From Algoriphagus vanfongensis DSM 17529 (GTDB lineage: Bacteria; Bacteroidota; Bacteroidia; Cytophagales; Cyclobacteriaceae), in NCBI RefSeq assembly GCF_000429465.1, contig NZ_AUBX01000017.1, forward strand, positions 62,001 to 126,000: a stretch of 64,000 nt of DNA. The letters are read 5' to 3'. Position 1 is the first letter of the stretch. Each line of letters starts with the position of its first letter. The translations under genes were made by a program, and so were the position numbers. Below the pieces are notes generated by a model. It was not told the DNA's origin, made no database searches, and was given only the letters and a program-made list of their open reading frames with translations. Positions 55,136 to 64,000 of the stretch are shown piece by piece.

Positions 55136-56902
55136 TTATTTGATTCGGATGTCTTGAGGTAGTCTCACTTGGATACCCTGATATTTTTTGACTTGTTCGA
55201 TTTGCTGATAAAGTCCAAACTGTTCCCCCAATTGAGCTTTGAGGATTCTAAGCTGAACATTGTTTTCAAGTTCAGACATAAGATCTTCAAACCACGGCTT
55301 TTGACTCGGGTAATAGATGACTCTGTAGTCTTCACCAGCTTCTACTCTTTCGGCAGCGATCTCTATCGCGCGATCTAGTCCTCCTAGCTCGTCTACCAGA
55401 CCTCTTTCCAATGCCTGATTTCCTGTCCAAACTCTCCCGGAAGCTACTTCTTTGACTTCTTCTGGAGTCATTTTTCTGCCTTCGGCTACTCTGCTGATGA
55501 ATGTTTCGTAACCTTGCTCGATGGATTTTTGAATGATGTTCCGTTCCACCTCTGTCAGTTCACGGGTTGGGTTCATGAAGTCTGATAATTCTCCTGTAGT
55601 AACCACATCCGTGGTGACCCCAAGTTTTTCATTGATCAGTTCTTGTACATTAAACCACATACCAAAAATTCCGATCGAGCCTGTAATGGTGTTTGGCTGG
55701 GCCACGATTGTCTCTGCTGGAGAGGAAATATAATAGCCTCCGGAAGCAGCCACTTCTCCCATCGAAACGATGACAGGTTTAGTTTCCTGTGCCTTTTTCA
55801 TTTCTCTCCAGATCACTTCCGAAGCCAGAATAGATCCTCCTGGAGAATTCACTCTCAAAACGATGGCTTTGATATCATCGTCTTTGCGTGCCTTGCGGAT
55901 TTCTTTTGCATATTTTTCTGAGCTGATGACCCCATTTGCATTGCCATCTACGATCTCTCCTTCGGCTAAAATGACTGCGATTCGGTTTTTGGAGGTGATG
56001 TTTTTTGATTTGGAGACAGCTCCTAGATCAGTGGCGTTGATGGTAGGGATATCATCGTCTTCTTCCAATCCCAATTTTTCTCGAAGCAAAGCATGGATTT
56101 CATCTTCATATTTGAGGGCTGTTGCCAGACCATAGCTGACCGCATCTTCAGGCTCTCGTACCAACATCTTTTGGTTGATTTTGGTCATGCTGTCGATGGC
56201 GATTCCTCGGGACTCAGCTACAGCCTTGAGCATCTCGGTATTGATGTCATCCAAGAAAAATTGAGTTTGAAGTCTGTTGGCATCACTCATTTTTTCCAGA
56301 ATGAAAGGTTCCACAGCACTTTTGAATTCGCCCACTCGAAAGATTTCAGGTTTGACTCCTATTTTTTCAAACAATCCCTTGAAGAAGATCCCTTCAGAAG
56401 CCAAGCCATTGAAGTCTATTCCTCCTAGTGGATTGAGGTAGACCTCGTCAGCCACGGAAGCTAGAAAATAACCGCCCTCAGTGTATACCTCATCATAGGC
56501 AATGATAAACTTGCCTGATTCTTTGAAAGTCTCCAATTCCTCTCTCAATTCCAATAAACTCGCTTGTCCTGCCATGATCAAACCAGCATTGAGGTAGATT
56601 CCTTTTACCTGCTCATTGGTTTTTGCTTCGCGGATAGCTTTCTTGAGATTGACCAGCCCGGCATTGAAGTCCTGACCAAATGGATTCCCAAATTGACCAA
56701 ATGAAAAATCATCTTCCTGTGTCCTTTCTACCAGAGTTCTCCCGTTGAGATTCAGATGCAAAAGTGAGTTTTCGCTGACTTTGACTTCCTTCTCTCCGGA
56801 AGCTGCCAAAATGCCGATCAGCCCAAAGAACAGAAGAAAACTCAGTATACTAAAAACAAAAAGTCCGACTATGACTGCGAGTACGTTTCCTAGGAATTTC
56901 AT
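55136..56902 (-). CDS. sppA: Signal peptide peptidase SppA (67K type)
   Basis: A 588-residue membrane serine protease that degrades cleaved signal peptides. One N-terminal helix (about 8-34) anchors it. The tandem SppA domains show the catalytic Lys in GEFKSAVEPF (K194) and the catalytic Ser in MGEVAASGGYY (S387), as in the E. coli enzyme. Both are present, so it should be active. It is divergent from folK. Confidence 0.94.
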   Translation of the reverse strand: MKFLGNVLAVIVGLFVFSILSFLLFFGLIGILAASGEKEVKVSENSLLHLNLNGRTLVERTQEDDFSFGQFGNPFGQDFNAGLVNLKKAIREAKTNEQVKGIYLNAGLIMAGQASLLELREELETFKESGKFIIAYDEVYTEGGYFLASVADEVYLNPLGGIDFNGLASEGIFFKGLFEKIGVKPEIFRVGEFKSAVEPFILEKMSDANRLQTQFFLDDINTEMLKAVAESRGIAIDSMTKINQKMLVREPEDAVSYGLATALKYEDEIHALLREKLGLEEDDDIPTINATDLGAVSKSKNITSKNRIAVILAEGEIVDGNANGVISSEKYAKEIRKARKDDDIKAIVLRVNSPGGSILASEVIWREMKKAQETKPVIVSMGEVAASGGYYISSPAETIVAQPNTITGSIGIFGMWFNVQELINEKLGVTTDVVTTGELSDFMNPTRELTEVERNIIQKSIEQGYETFISRVAEGRKMTPEEVKEVASGRVWTGNQALERGLVDELGGLDRAIEIAAERVEAGEDYRVIYYPSQKPWFEDLMSELENNVQLRILKAQLGEQFGLYQQIEQVKKYQGIQVRLPQDIRIK

Positions 56903-56972
56903 ATTAAATGCTATTAGACTGGCTAAAATAGGCTAAATTGATGATTGATTGAAAATAATTTTCTTTTATAAA

Positions 56973-57461
56973 ATGGTAAAAAGGGCGGTTTTGATTTTGG
57001 GTGGAAATCAGGGGGATAGAGAGTCCCTGCTGGAGTCTGCCAAAAAAATGATCCAAACTGAAGGGGAAATTGTCACAGAATCTCGCATCTATCAAACAGA
57101 AGCTTGGGGAGATGTGGCAGATCAGGATTTTTTGAATCAGGTGCTTGTTGTAGAGACTGAAAAGGATCCGCTGAAGTTTTTGGTAGCGATGCAAAAAGTG
57201 GAGATGGAGCTTGGCAGAATACGCAAAAAGAACTGGGGAAATCGAACGATAGATATCGATATCTTGTATTGGGATAGCGAGATTATCGACTTGCCAGATC
57301 TGAAAGTGCCCCATCTATTTTTGCCAATGCGGAAGTTTGTTTTAGTGCCTTTGGCAGAAATTCTCCCTGATTTTATGCATCCGCAGCTTCACCTGACCAA
57401 TGAACAACTTCTGGCCAAATGTCCGGATCCATGTCAGGTAGTACCCTATCAAAAAAAATAA
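56973..57461 (+). CDS. folK: 2-amino-4-hydroxy-6-hydroxymethyldihydropteridine diphosphokinase
   Basis: A 162-residue pyrophosphokinase of folate synthesis. The ATG at 56973 begins the family N-terminus AVLILGGNQGDRESLL; a TTG eight codons earlier is less likely. The motif GNRTIDIDILYW (about 98-109) carries the Mg-binding aspartates, and LKVPHLFLPMRKFVLVPLAE is the C-terminal signature. The stop overlaps the fabD terminator hairpin. Confidence 0.95.
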   Translation: MVKRAVLILGGNQGDRESLLESAKKMIQTEGEIVTESRIYQTEAWGDVADQDFLNQVLVVETEKDPLKFLVAMQKVEMELGRIRKKNWGNRTIDIDILYWDSEIIDLPDLKVPHLFLPMRKFVLVPLAEILPDFMHPQLHLTNEQLLAKCPDPCQVVPYQKK

Positions 57462-57478
57462 CCCGCTCGAGGCGGGTT
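57452..57478 (-). terminator. Intrinsic terminator of fabD
   Basis: Read on the minus strand, a 7-bp stem AACCCGC/GCGGGTT (57460-57466 and 57472-57478) with a 5-base loop is followed by a run of T. It overlaps the folK stop codon. Confidence 0.88.
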
Positions 57479-57490
57479 AATGGATTTTGA

Positions 57491-58363
57491 TTAAAGTCCA
57501 GAGACCTGAGCTTCTGAATGTATTTTTTTCACAAGTCCTTGCAAAACCTTACCCGGTCCGCATTCGACAAATTCAGTGGCACCATCAGCTACCATGTTTT
57601 GGACAGATTGGGTCCATTTCACTGGAGCCGTTAGTTGGGCAATCAGATTTGCCTTGATTTCATTCACATCCGAGACAGCTGTGGTACTTACGTTTTGGTA
57701 CACTGGACATAGAGGTGTATTGAAGGTGGTTTCTTCAATTGCCTTTTGAAGTTTCTCCCGAGCAGGCTCCATGAGTGGGGAATGAAATGCACCACCCACT
57801 GGAAGAGGTAAGGCTCTTTTGGCACCGGCTTCTTTCATTTTTTCGCAGGCAACTTGGATACCTTCATTGCTTCCAGAGATAACTAATTGTCCCGGGCAGT
57901 TGTAATTAGCAGCTACGACGACTTCTTCTACTTGTGAGCAGATCTCTTCTACCTTTTCATCAGGAAGGCCCAAAATAGCTGCCATAGTGGAAGGGTTGAT
58001 TTCACAGGCTTCTTGCATGGCCAAAGCTCTTTGCGAAACTAGCTTCAATCCGTCTTCGAATGCCAGCGTACCATTGGCTACCAAAGCAGAGAATTCTCCC
58101 AAGGAATGGCCGGCAACCATGTCCGGTTTAAAATCAGGAGTAGTTTTTGCCAAAATCACGGAGTGAAGAAAAACCGCGGGCTGCGTTACTTTGGTTTGTT
58201 TCAGCTCCTCATCTGTCCCATCAAACATGATGTCAGTGATGCGAAATCCCAGGATTTCATTTGCTTTTTCAAATAGCGCTTTTGCTTCTGGGTTTTCTTC
58301 GTAAAGAGCTTTTCCCATACCGGGAAACTGGGCCCCTTGGCCCGGGAAAACATATGCCTTCAT
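57491..58363 (-). CDS. fabD: Malonyl-CoA:ACP transacylase
   Basis: A 290-residue enzyme moving malonyl groups onto acyl carrier protein. The ATG at 58363 begins MKAYVFPGQGAQFPGMG; the longer frame upstream has no family match. Catalytic Ser is in GHSLGE (S87) and the catalytic His in GGAFHSPLM (H194). No acpP or fabH is adjacent, so it is transcribed apart from other fatty acid genes. Confidence 0.96.
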   Translation of the reverse strand: MKAYVFPGQGAQFPGMGKALYEENPEAKALFEKANEILGFRITDIMFDGTDEELKQTKVTQPAVFLHSVILAKTTPDFKPDMVAGHSLGEFSALVANGTLAFEDGLKLVSQRALAMQEACEINPSTMAAILGLPDEKVEEICSQVEEVVVAANYNCPGQLVISGSNEGIQVACEKMKEAGAKRALPLPVGGAFHSPLMEPAREKLQKAIEETTFNTPLCPVYQNVSTTAVSDVNEIKANLIAQLTAPVKWTQSVQNMVADGATEFVECGPGKVLQGLVKKIHSEAQVSGL

Positions 58364-58459
58364 GAGTAAATGTTTGGTTGAGCGGCAAATATACAGCTTT
58401 TCCAGTTGGAGGGAAGGTTTGCCCAAATTCTGGGTTGTTTCACTCTTTTGTTGTCTTTC

Positions 58460-58888
58460 TTAAGTAGAAAGCGGGTAGGTTTCCGGAGAGATGAATTTTT
58501 CCTTTTCTTCTGGAGTAGGGATCCTGCAACTGTCTTTTTTGCCAAACCAACGATATCTGTTTTGGCCTATCCAGTCGTAGACAGGATCACGAAGAAATCT
58601 AGGGAGTAAAATCAAGGGATAAAAAATAGGCCAAAGACCTGATAAATGCCTGGCAATCTTCAGAGCAGCCGTGCTTCGATAGTAGACTTCGTCTTTCTCC
58701 AGCAATACCAAGGAGTCTAAATAGTCTTCTTGGACATCGTATTTGGAGAGTATTTTTTTGCTGTATTCGTCTTGGAGTGACCCGACCAGAAATCTTCCTT
58801 TCTTGTCTTTTCGGATAATAAAATCGATGGAGTTGTTGCACAGGGTGCAGACTCCATCGAAGAATATAAGGGATTTCATCGTACTCAT
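58460..58888 (-). CDS. DCC-family thiol-disulfide oxidoreductase-like protein (DUF393)
   Basis: A 142-residue protein opening FFDGVCTLCNNSIDF (residues 9-23), with the DGVCxLC motif that names the DCC family. This has a thioredoxin-like fold. The start overlaps the CHU_C gene's stop by 4 bases (ATGA on the minus strand), so they are coupled. Function not established. Confidence 0.9.
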   Translation of the reverse strand: MSTMKSLIFFDGVCTLCNNSIDFIIRKDKKGRFLVGSLQDEYSKKILSKYDVQEDYLDSLVLLEKDEVYYRSTAALKIARHLSGLWPIFYPLILLPRFLRDPVYDWIGQNRYRWFGKKDSCRIPTPEEKEKFISPETYPLST

Positions 58889-61662
58889 CGGAGTACCTGA
58901 ATGGTGCCTTTTAGGCTTTGCTCCTGTTGAGATGGATCTAAGACGTCAAAATAAGCTTTGCCGGAATAGAAGTATGTACCAGCTGGTAGGTCATTCCCGT
59001 TTTTATCACGGCCATTCCAATTGATAAAGATGTCGTTTTCGGGAGATTCCAGGCTATTATAGCTGAAAACTTCGACACCCCATCTATTGACCACAATTAG
59101 TTCTACGCCAGTCACAAACCTAGGGCACTGCGCAAAAGGATTGTCAAATGCCATGAAGGTATCATTGACGCCGTCACCATTTGGTGTGAAAGCATTTGGC
59201 AATTCATAGTTTGGACAATTTTCCACACAGACGATGTTACTTGGTTCACTTTCGTTGCCAGACCTGTCGACTGCGGTGATGTAATAGCAACCTCGGTAGG
59301 TGGTCAACTCAGTAATGCGTGTTGACAGTTCTAAGGAAGAAAGCTCGGCAATCAATTCGAATTGACTATCCTCTCCATCTGAGGTGTAGTAGAGTTTGTA
59401 TCCAGCCAACTCATCATCACAATCACCAGAGAAATCCGGAGTCCAGCTCAGGTCATGGAAATAAGTGTTCACATTGCATGGCTGCTCGGCTAGATATGCA
59501 GCACATTCTGGGCCTTCAAAAGTCAAGACAGGAGGACAAGGCAACCTATTGTCGTCTGGCTTTGCACAGACTATCTGGGATTTGTTTTCGAGAGGATACA
59601 CCAGCCCTTCCACATTGTAGGCTCCTTTTGTGATGACGTAATAGCAGTATTCGGTTTCTTTTTCCAATGGAACTCCATTGAAGCTGCCATCATCTAAGAA
59701 GGTAAATCCGCTTTGGGTGACGTCTACTTCGGCGATCATCACAAAGGTGTCTGCATCCTGAGCATCTGCATCAGTTCTATTTCTGTAGACTTCGTGTTTA
59801 TAGGATGCGATAGAGTTGTTCCATGGAACTGTAAAGTCCCAGTTGAGCTCAATCGCTTCATTGATGATGGTGGGCTCGAGCCAGACAGAGGATGCTGATG
59901 AGGAAGTGTCAATTTTGGTGCCTCGATCCAGCAATACGACACGATAGTTATAGACCAGACTTTCGGTGTTTAGTCCAGTATCAGTAAACAATGTGTCGGC
60001 AGTTACCCCAAGAGAGATCCTATCCGTGTCTCCGGTAAAGCCAGTGTTTCGAAGGAGTTCATAGGTGTAAGGACCTGGATATAGAGTCTTGTCGATGTCG
60101 TAAGGAGGCGTCCATTTTACAAAAATCTCTCCATCCTCTGTAGCAGTCTCTTCTACGCTGACATTGGTAATGATCGGCACATCTACGTCGATGGTGATAC
60201 AGATTTCTTCGGATACAATACTTTCTCCTAGTCTTGGAGCAGGATAGGCCGCTACAAGCCGATAGCAATACGTGTTTCCCGGAGCCAAACCTTCACCTCC
60301 ATTGAGATCGGTGAATGAGAATGTAGACATATTGGTTGTGCCGACTAGTTCATAGCCAGGACGGATGCCTGTCTCGCAGCTATCAGGGACATAGGGATCT
60401 GAATTGATTCTTCTCCAGATTTGCATTTCCTCGGCTGAGTTGGCGCAGGCATACGGGTCCCAATTGAGCTCTACGGTCCTACCGGGGAGCTGCTCGATGT
60501 CAGACCAGACAGGAGGAGGGCCTACGACTTTGATTCTCCAAGTTTTGATATCTACCAGTGCTGGCCCAGATCGAGGTTGATCAGTGATCCGTACTCTGAC
60601 ATCATATTCTCTCGCTCTTACATGCTGACATACCGTCTGCCAATCAAAATTGACGATCCCAGGAGTAGGTTGGAATGTCTCTTCCGGGCTATAGGAAGCC
60701 GATGAAGTGGTGATTTCCATTGGCTCACCAAAAACTTCAATTTTGATAGGGTCTCCATCTGGGTCGGAGCCTTGAATGATTTCTTGTATTTGAGTGCCCG
60801 CCTCTACACAAATATCCGGTGGCAGGATGAGCTCAGGCCTTCGGTTGTTGGAGTTTTCGATGATGATCTGCATGTCCCGCACGACATAGCCGATCTGGAT
60901 CCATTCACCATTGATTTTTCGATATTCTTTGATACGAAAAGCAACATTAAATTGCCCCGCTGTGCCCGGAGCATCCCATATCAGATCACCATAAATAGGG
61001 TCAAGCTCTAAAAAAGCTGGAGTGGCTCCACTTTGTTGGTTAAATGAAAACTCTGGGGATGCAGGACTTCTATAGTTATTTACTGGTCTTTGAAATTGCT
61101 GCTTTGGAATATCCATTTCATAAGCCAAGCTGTCTCCATCTGGATCATAGGCTCCCGGATTGTGAATATAGCGGGAATTGACAGCTCCATTGTCCACTGG
61201 AGGGATAGTCAGGACGGGGGAATTATTGACTCCATAAAAAGGGTCTATGGTGATTTGAGTCTCTACATAAAAAGGGGTGTCCACCGAATTATCCATGTTG
61301 AGCGTCAGGTCATTACGGTTGAATTCCTGGAATCTAATGGTATAGGTGCCTGGACCCTGAAAGGTATGAGAAATGACAAATCGGTGCATTTCGATTTGAT
61401 TTCCCAAAGCGACTACCTCGGAATAATCGTTTTCGGTATTGAGCTGAGTCTCTCTGCCATCTCCAAAGTTGATCAAGCCGGGGCCAAAAATGACTTGCGA
61501 ACGCGTATCCGTATAGCCTACTACAGTGATTTTATATTCCAGCGTTTGAACATTGACCCGCTCTGCTATGATCTCGCCTGCCCGAATGTGGGTAGCCCAG
61601 GCTCTGGATAATCCCAAAGCGCAGAAAATGAAAAAAAATGCAATTGAAAGTTTGAGCTTCAT
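58885..61662 (-). CDS. Large secreted protein with FnIII-like repeats and CHU_C gliding-type C-terminus
   Basis: A 925-residue exported protein with a signal peptide (to AWAT). It has repeated beta-sandwich domains of PKD/fibronectin type (VKWTPPYDIDK, ELNWDFTVPWNN, DLSWTPDFSGDC) with scattered Cys pairs. It ends with the gliding-motility-associated C-terminal domain: PNAFTPNGDGVNDTF, then VVNRWGVEVFSY, then GNDLPAGTYFYSG. That is a type B sorting signal of the type IX secretion system, so it should be surface-attached or secreted; no T9SS core genes are in the window. Role in adhesion is plausible but inferred. Confidence 0.9.
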   Translation of the reverse strand: MKLKLSIAFFFIFCALGLSRAWATHIRAGEIIAERVNVQTLEYKITVVGYTDTRSQVIFGPGLINFGDGRETQLNTENDYSEVVALGNQIEMHRFVISHTFQGPGTYTIRFQEFNRNDLTLNMDNSVDTPFYVETQITIDPFYGVNNSPVLTIPPVDNGAVNSRYIHNPGAYDPDGDSLAYEMDIPKQQFQRPVNNYRSPASPEFSFNQQSGATPAFLELDPIYGDLIWDAPGTAGQFNVAFRIKEYRKINGEWIQIGYVVRDMQIIIENSNNRRPELILPPDICVEAGTQIQEIIQGSDPDGDPIKIEVFGEPMEITTSSASYSPEETFQPTPGIVNFDWQTVCQHVRAREYDVRVRITDQPRSGPALVDIKTWRIKVVGPPPVWSDIEQLPGRTVELNWDPYACANSAEEMQIWRRINSDPYVPDSCETGIRPGYELVGTTNMSTFSFTDLNGGEGLAPGNTYCYRLVAAYPAPRLGESIVSEEICITIDVDVPIITNVSVEETATEDGEIFVKWTPPYDIDKTLYPGPYTYELLRNTGFTGDTDRISLGVTADTLFTDTGLNTESLVYNYRVVLLDRGTKIDTSSSASSVWLEPTIINEAIELNWDFTVPWNNSIASYKHEVYRNRTDADAQDADTFVMIAEVDVTQSGFTFLDDGSFNGVPLEKETEYCYYVITKGAYNVEGLVYPLENKSQIVCAKPDDNRLPCPPVLTFEGPECAAYLAEQPCNVNTYFHDLSWTPDFSGDCDDELAGYKLYYTSDGEDSQFELIAELSSLELSTRITELTTYRGCYYITAVDRSGNESEPSNIVCVENCPNYELPNAFTPNGDGVNDTFMAFDNPFAQCPRFVTGVELIVVNRWGVEVFSYNSLESPENDIFINWNGRDKNGNDLPAGTYFYSGKAYFDVLDPSQQEQSLKGTIQVLR

Positions 61663-61983
61663 ATTGTTCCCAATTGATCTATACTGATAGCAACTTTCCC
61701 CTAAGACGAAATGTTGGGTCGGGGTGTTAACAAATCTTTTTGATTAACCTATACGAAATAAACGGAAGTAAGTGGAAAATCCCCGCAAAATCAAACAATA
61801 AAATAAATCTTTGGGTTGAATGATGGATTTGAAGGGGAAGTTTCCTGAGAATCTTGCCGAATTTATTTAGAACCTTTTAAAATAAGATTGTAGGTCGAGA
61901 ATGGATTGTTTGCTAGCCGTTCCGCATGTAAATTTGGCAGCAGTAATTAGATGAAATTCGTTTAAAACCAATCCTTAAATTGT
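61663..61983. other. 321-base intergenic region between the CHU_C gene and sdhC
   Basis: Divergent spacer that holds the sdh promoter described separately. Otherwise no gene, RNA or repeat is visible. Confidence 0.6.
61906..61936 (+). promoter_or_regulatory. Candidate promoter of the sdh operon
   Basis: ATTG (TTG at 61906-61908), a 20-base spacer, and TAAATTTG (61929-61936) match the Bacteroidota TTG-N19-21-TAnnTTTG pattern. Transcription would start near 61943, about 40 bases before sdhC. Confidence 0.6.
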
Positions 61984-62664
61984 ATGAGCTGGGTTACCAA
62001 AACCTTAAGTAGCACACTGGGAAGGAAGCTGATCATGGCATTGACTGGCTTGTTTCTGATCCTGTTTTTGACAGGTCACGTATCGGGCAACTTGTTGCTT
62101 TTCAAGGGAGACGGAGGGCAGGCATTTAATATTTATGCCAAATTCATGACCACCAATCCTGCAGTAAAAATCCTTTCTTACCTGACCTATATCTCTGTGA
62201 TCGGTCACGTGATTTACGCCATTCTTTTGGGTAGAAAAAACAAATCAGCCAGACCAATCGGCTATGCTGAGTCAGGAGCTTCTACCAATTCTACCATGGC
62301 ATCCCGTAATATGGGGATCTTGGGAACAATCATTTTGATCTTTTTGGTAGTTCACTTGCAGAGCTTTTGGTATCAAATGCACTGGGGAGATCTTCCATTT
62401 GTGACCTATGATGGTGAAGAATACAAGGATTTGTTTTCCATCGTGACTTTTGCATTCCAGAATGAACTGATGGTGGCAGGCTATGTCATTGCCATGATAT
62501 TCTTGGGTTTTCACCTGTCTCATGGATTTGCAAGTGCATTTCAGACCTTGGGCTTGAATCACAAAAAATATACTCCAGCTATCGCGACACTCGGTAAGCT
62601 GTATGCTGTGATCGTGCCGATTCTTTTTGCTCTGATGCCTCTTTATATCTATTTCACCAGCTAA
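61984..62664 (+). CDS. sdhC: Succinate dehydrogenase cytochrome b558 subunit
   Basis: A 226-residue membrane subunit with five hydrophobic segments, anchoring the dehydrogenase and carrying haem. It matches the Bacteroidota b558 family (GRKLIMALTGLFLILFLTGH near the start, with several conserved His). It lies 12 bases before sdhA. Confidence 0.94.
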   Translation: MSWVTKTLSSTLGRKLIMALTGLFLILFLTGHVSGNLLLFKGDGGQAFNIYAKFMTTNPAVKILSYLTYISVIGHVIYAILLGRKNKSARPIGYAESGASTNSTMASRNMGILGTIILIFLVVHLQSFWYQMHWGDLPFVTYDGEEYKDLFSIVTFAFQNELMVAGYVIAMIFLGFHLSHGFASAFQTLGLNHKKYTPAIATLGKLYAVIVPILFALMPLYIYFTS

Positions 62665-62676
62665 TCGAACACCCGT

Positions 62677-64000
62677 ATGATACTAGATTCTAAATTACCT
62701 GCAGGTCCATTAGCCGAAAAGTGGACCAAGCATAAATTTACAAGCAAGCTGGTCAACCCAGCCAACAAAAGAAAATACACAGTCATCGTAGTGGGAACCG
62801 GCTTGGCAGGAGCATCTGCTGCAGCTTCTTTGGCAGAGTTGGGCTATAATGTGAAGGCTTTCTGTTTTCAGGACAGCCCGCGTCGTGCTCACTCCATTGC
62901 TGCCCAAGGTGGTATCAATGCCGCTAAAAATTATCAAAATGACGGTGACTCCGTTTATCGACTTTTCTACGATACCATCAAAGGAGGTGACTACAGAGCC
63001 CGTGAGGCAAATGTCTACCGCCTAGCTGAGGTGTCTGTCAATATCATTGACCAATGTGTGGCTCAAGGAGTTCCTTTTGCACGTGAATATGGTGGATTGC
63101 TAGCTAACCGTTCTTTTGGTGGAGCTCAGGTATCCCGAACTTTCTACGCGAGGGGCCAAACGGGACAGCAGTTGCTATTGGGTGCTTATTCAGCATTGAG
63201 CCGTCAGGTGGCGAATGGTAAAGTAAAGCTTTTCCCACGTACTGAGATGATGGACGTAGTGACTGTGGACGGACATGCGAGAGGTATTGTGACCAGAAAC
63301 TTGATCACAGGAGCTATCGAAACTCACGCAGCGCATGCGGTTCTTTTGTGTACAGGTGGCTATGGAAACGTATTCTTCCTTTCTACCAATGCGATGGGAT
63401 CCAATGTGACTGCAGCTTGGAGAGCACATAAAAAAGGAGCTCACTTTGCAAACCCTTGCTATACGCAGATTCACCCTACTTGTATTCCTGTTTCAGGTGA
63501 TCATCAGTCCAAGTTGACTTTGATGTCTGAATCTTTGAGAAATGACGGGAGAGTTTGGGTGCCAAAAACGGTGGAAATAGCTGAGAAGCTGAGAAAAGGC
63601 GAGATCAGACCAAGAGATATCCAAGAAGAGGACAGAGATTACTATTTGGAAAGAAAGTATCCTTCCTTCGGTAACTTGGTGCCTCGAGACGTGGCATCCC
63701 GAAACGCTAAATATGTGTGTGATGAGGGACGCGGTGTCAATGAAACCGGTGAGGCTGTTTTCTTGGATTTCAGAGATGCGATCAATAGAGATAGCGAAGA
63801 TACGATCCGAGCTAGATATGGAAACCTGTTTGATATGTATCAGCAGATTACAGGCGAAAACCCATATCAAACTCCAATGAAAATTTATCCTGCTGTTCAC
63901 TACACTATGGGTGGACTTTGGGTAGATTATAACTTGATGACTTCCGTCCCTGGGCTTTATGCTTTAGGAGAGGCAAACTTCTCAGATCACGGTGCAAACA
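62677..64000 (+). CDS. sdhA: Succinate dehydrogenase/fumarate reductase flavoprotein subunit, 3' end cut by window
   Basis: The ATG at 62677 opens a frame with no stop to the window end (441 codons shown). The FAD-binding motif is [15 protein letters not shown] (about 36-50), and the covalent FAD histidine is in [14 protein letters not shown] (H72). Further motifs: the TGGYGNVF loop and HPTC in the substrate region. It oxidises succinate in the TCA cycle with sdhC and the downstream iron-sulfur subunit, which lies beyond the window. Confidence 0.96.
   Translation, partial: MILDSKLPAGPLAEKWTKHKFTSKLVNPANKRKYTVIVVGTGLAGASAAASLAELGYNVKAFCFQDSPRRAHSIAAQGGINAAKNYQNDGDSVYRLFYDTIKGGDYRAREANVYRLAEVSVNIIDQCVAQGVPFAREYGGLLANRSFGGAQVSRTFYARGQTGQQLLLGAYSALSRQVANGKVKLFPRTEMMDVVTVDGHARGIVTRNLITGAIETHAAHAVLLCTGGYGNVFFLSTNAMGSNVTAAWRAHKKGAHFANPCYTQIHPTCIPVSGDHQSKLTLMSESLRNDGRVWVPKTVEIAEKLRKGEIRPRDIQEEDRDYYLERKYPSFGNLVPRDVASRNAKYVCDEGRGVNETGEAVFLDFRDAINRDSEDTIRARYGNLFDMYQQITGENPYQTPMKIYPAVHYTMGGLWVDYNLMTSVPGLYALGEANFSDHGAN

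Noticed and set aside
1..64000. tRNA, rRNA or CRISPR arrays
   Set aside because: Reading the intergenic regions gave no cloverleaf with CCA end, no rRNA core sequence and no evenly spaced direct repeats.

Overview
The window looks like chromosomal DNA from a member of the Bacteroidota, most likely an aerobic Cytophagales/Cyclobacteriaceae (Algoriphagus-like) bacterium. The evidence is a SusC/SusD pair, many SPII lipoproteins, a protein with the gliding-type (CHU_C) C-terminal sorting domain, cytochrome b558-type succinate dehydrogenase, Sec-signal proteins ending in 'AQ' or 'SQ', and a TTG-N20-TAAATTTG promoter of the Bacteroidota type upstream of sdh. I saw no rRNA, tRNA, CRISPR array, transposase or integrase.

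Layout: 1-6365 is a tightly packed plus-strand housekeeping run (GlmU-like protein, DNA polymerase III delta', RimB-like protease, RimK, HemC, cyclophilin lipoprotein, RmlD-like reductase). It is followed by an SNF-family Na+ symporter, a stand-alone receiver and a small outer-membrane barrel (to 8961). From 8962 to 17782 is a minus-strand block of secreted proteins: a large BNR/sortilin-like propeller, three tandem paralogous propeller lipoproteins, and a GMC oxidoreductase with its Tat/lipoprotein partner. 17965-22653 is an A+T-richer island with two different ATP-grasp ligases, a BKACE-type enzyme, a family 2 glycosyltransferase and a hexapeptide acyltransferase. It is the best candidate for an undescribed pathway and ends by reading into the antisense of the next gene. 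That next gene (tesA-like) is divergent from an ybbA/ybbP-like ABC pair, an arrangement also found in E. coli.

26806-28005 is a DUF418 membrane protein whose natural N-terminus is interrupted by an in-frame TAG. 28089-41691 is a polysaccharide-utilisation region: sulfatase, cytochrome c/FG-GAP protein, SusD, SusC, a GH106-like rhamnosidase, an SGNH hydrolase and a porin. Together these suggest uptake and stripping of a sulfated, esterified, possibly rhamnose-containing glycan. No dedicated regulator is visible.

41688-64000 is again mostly housekeeping: YihY, thioesterase, MltG, Nudix, Sua5, WbqC, ClpC, a PolX with an apparently dead polymerase site, an EVE protein, PyrR-PyrB, SppA, FolK, FabD, a DCC protein, a CHU_C protein and the start of the succinate dehydrogenase operon (sdhC, and sdhA cut by the window edge).
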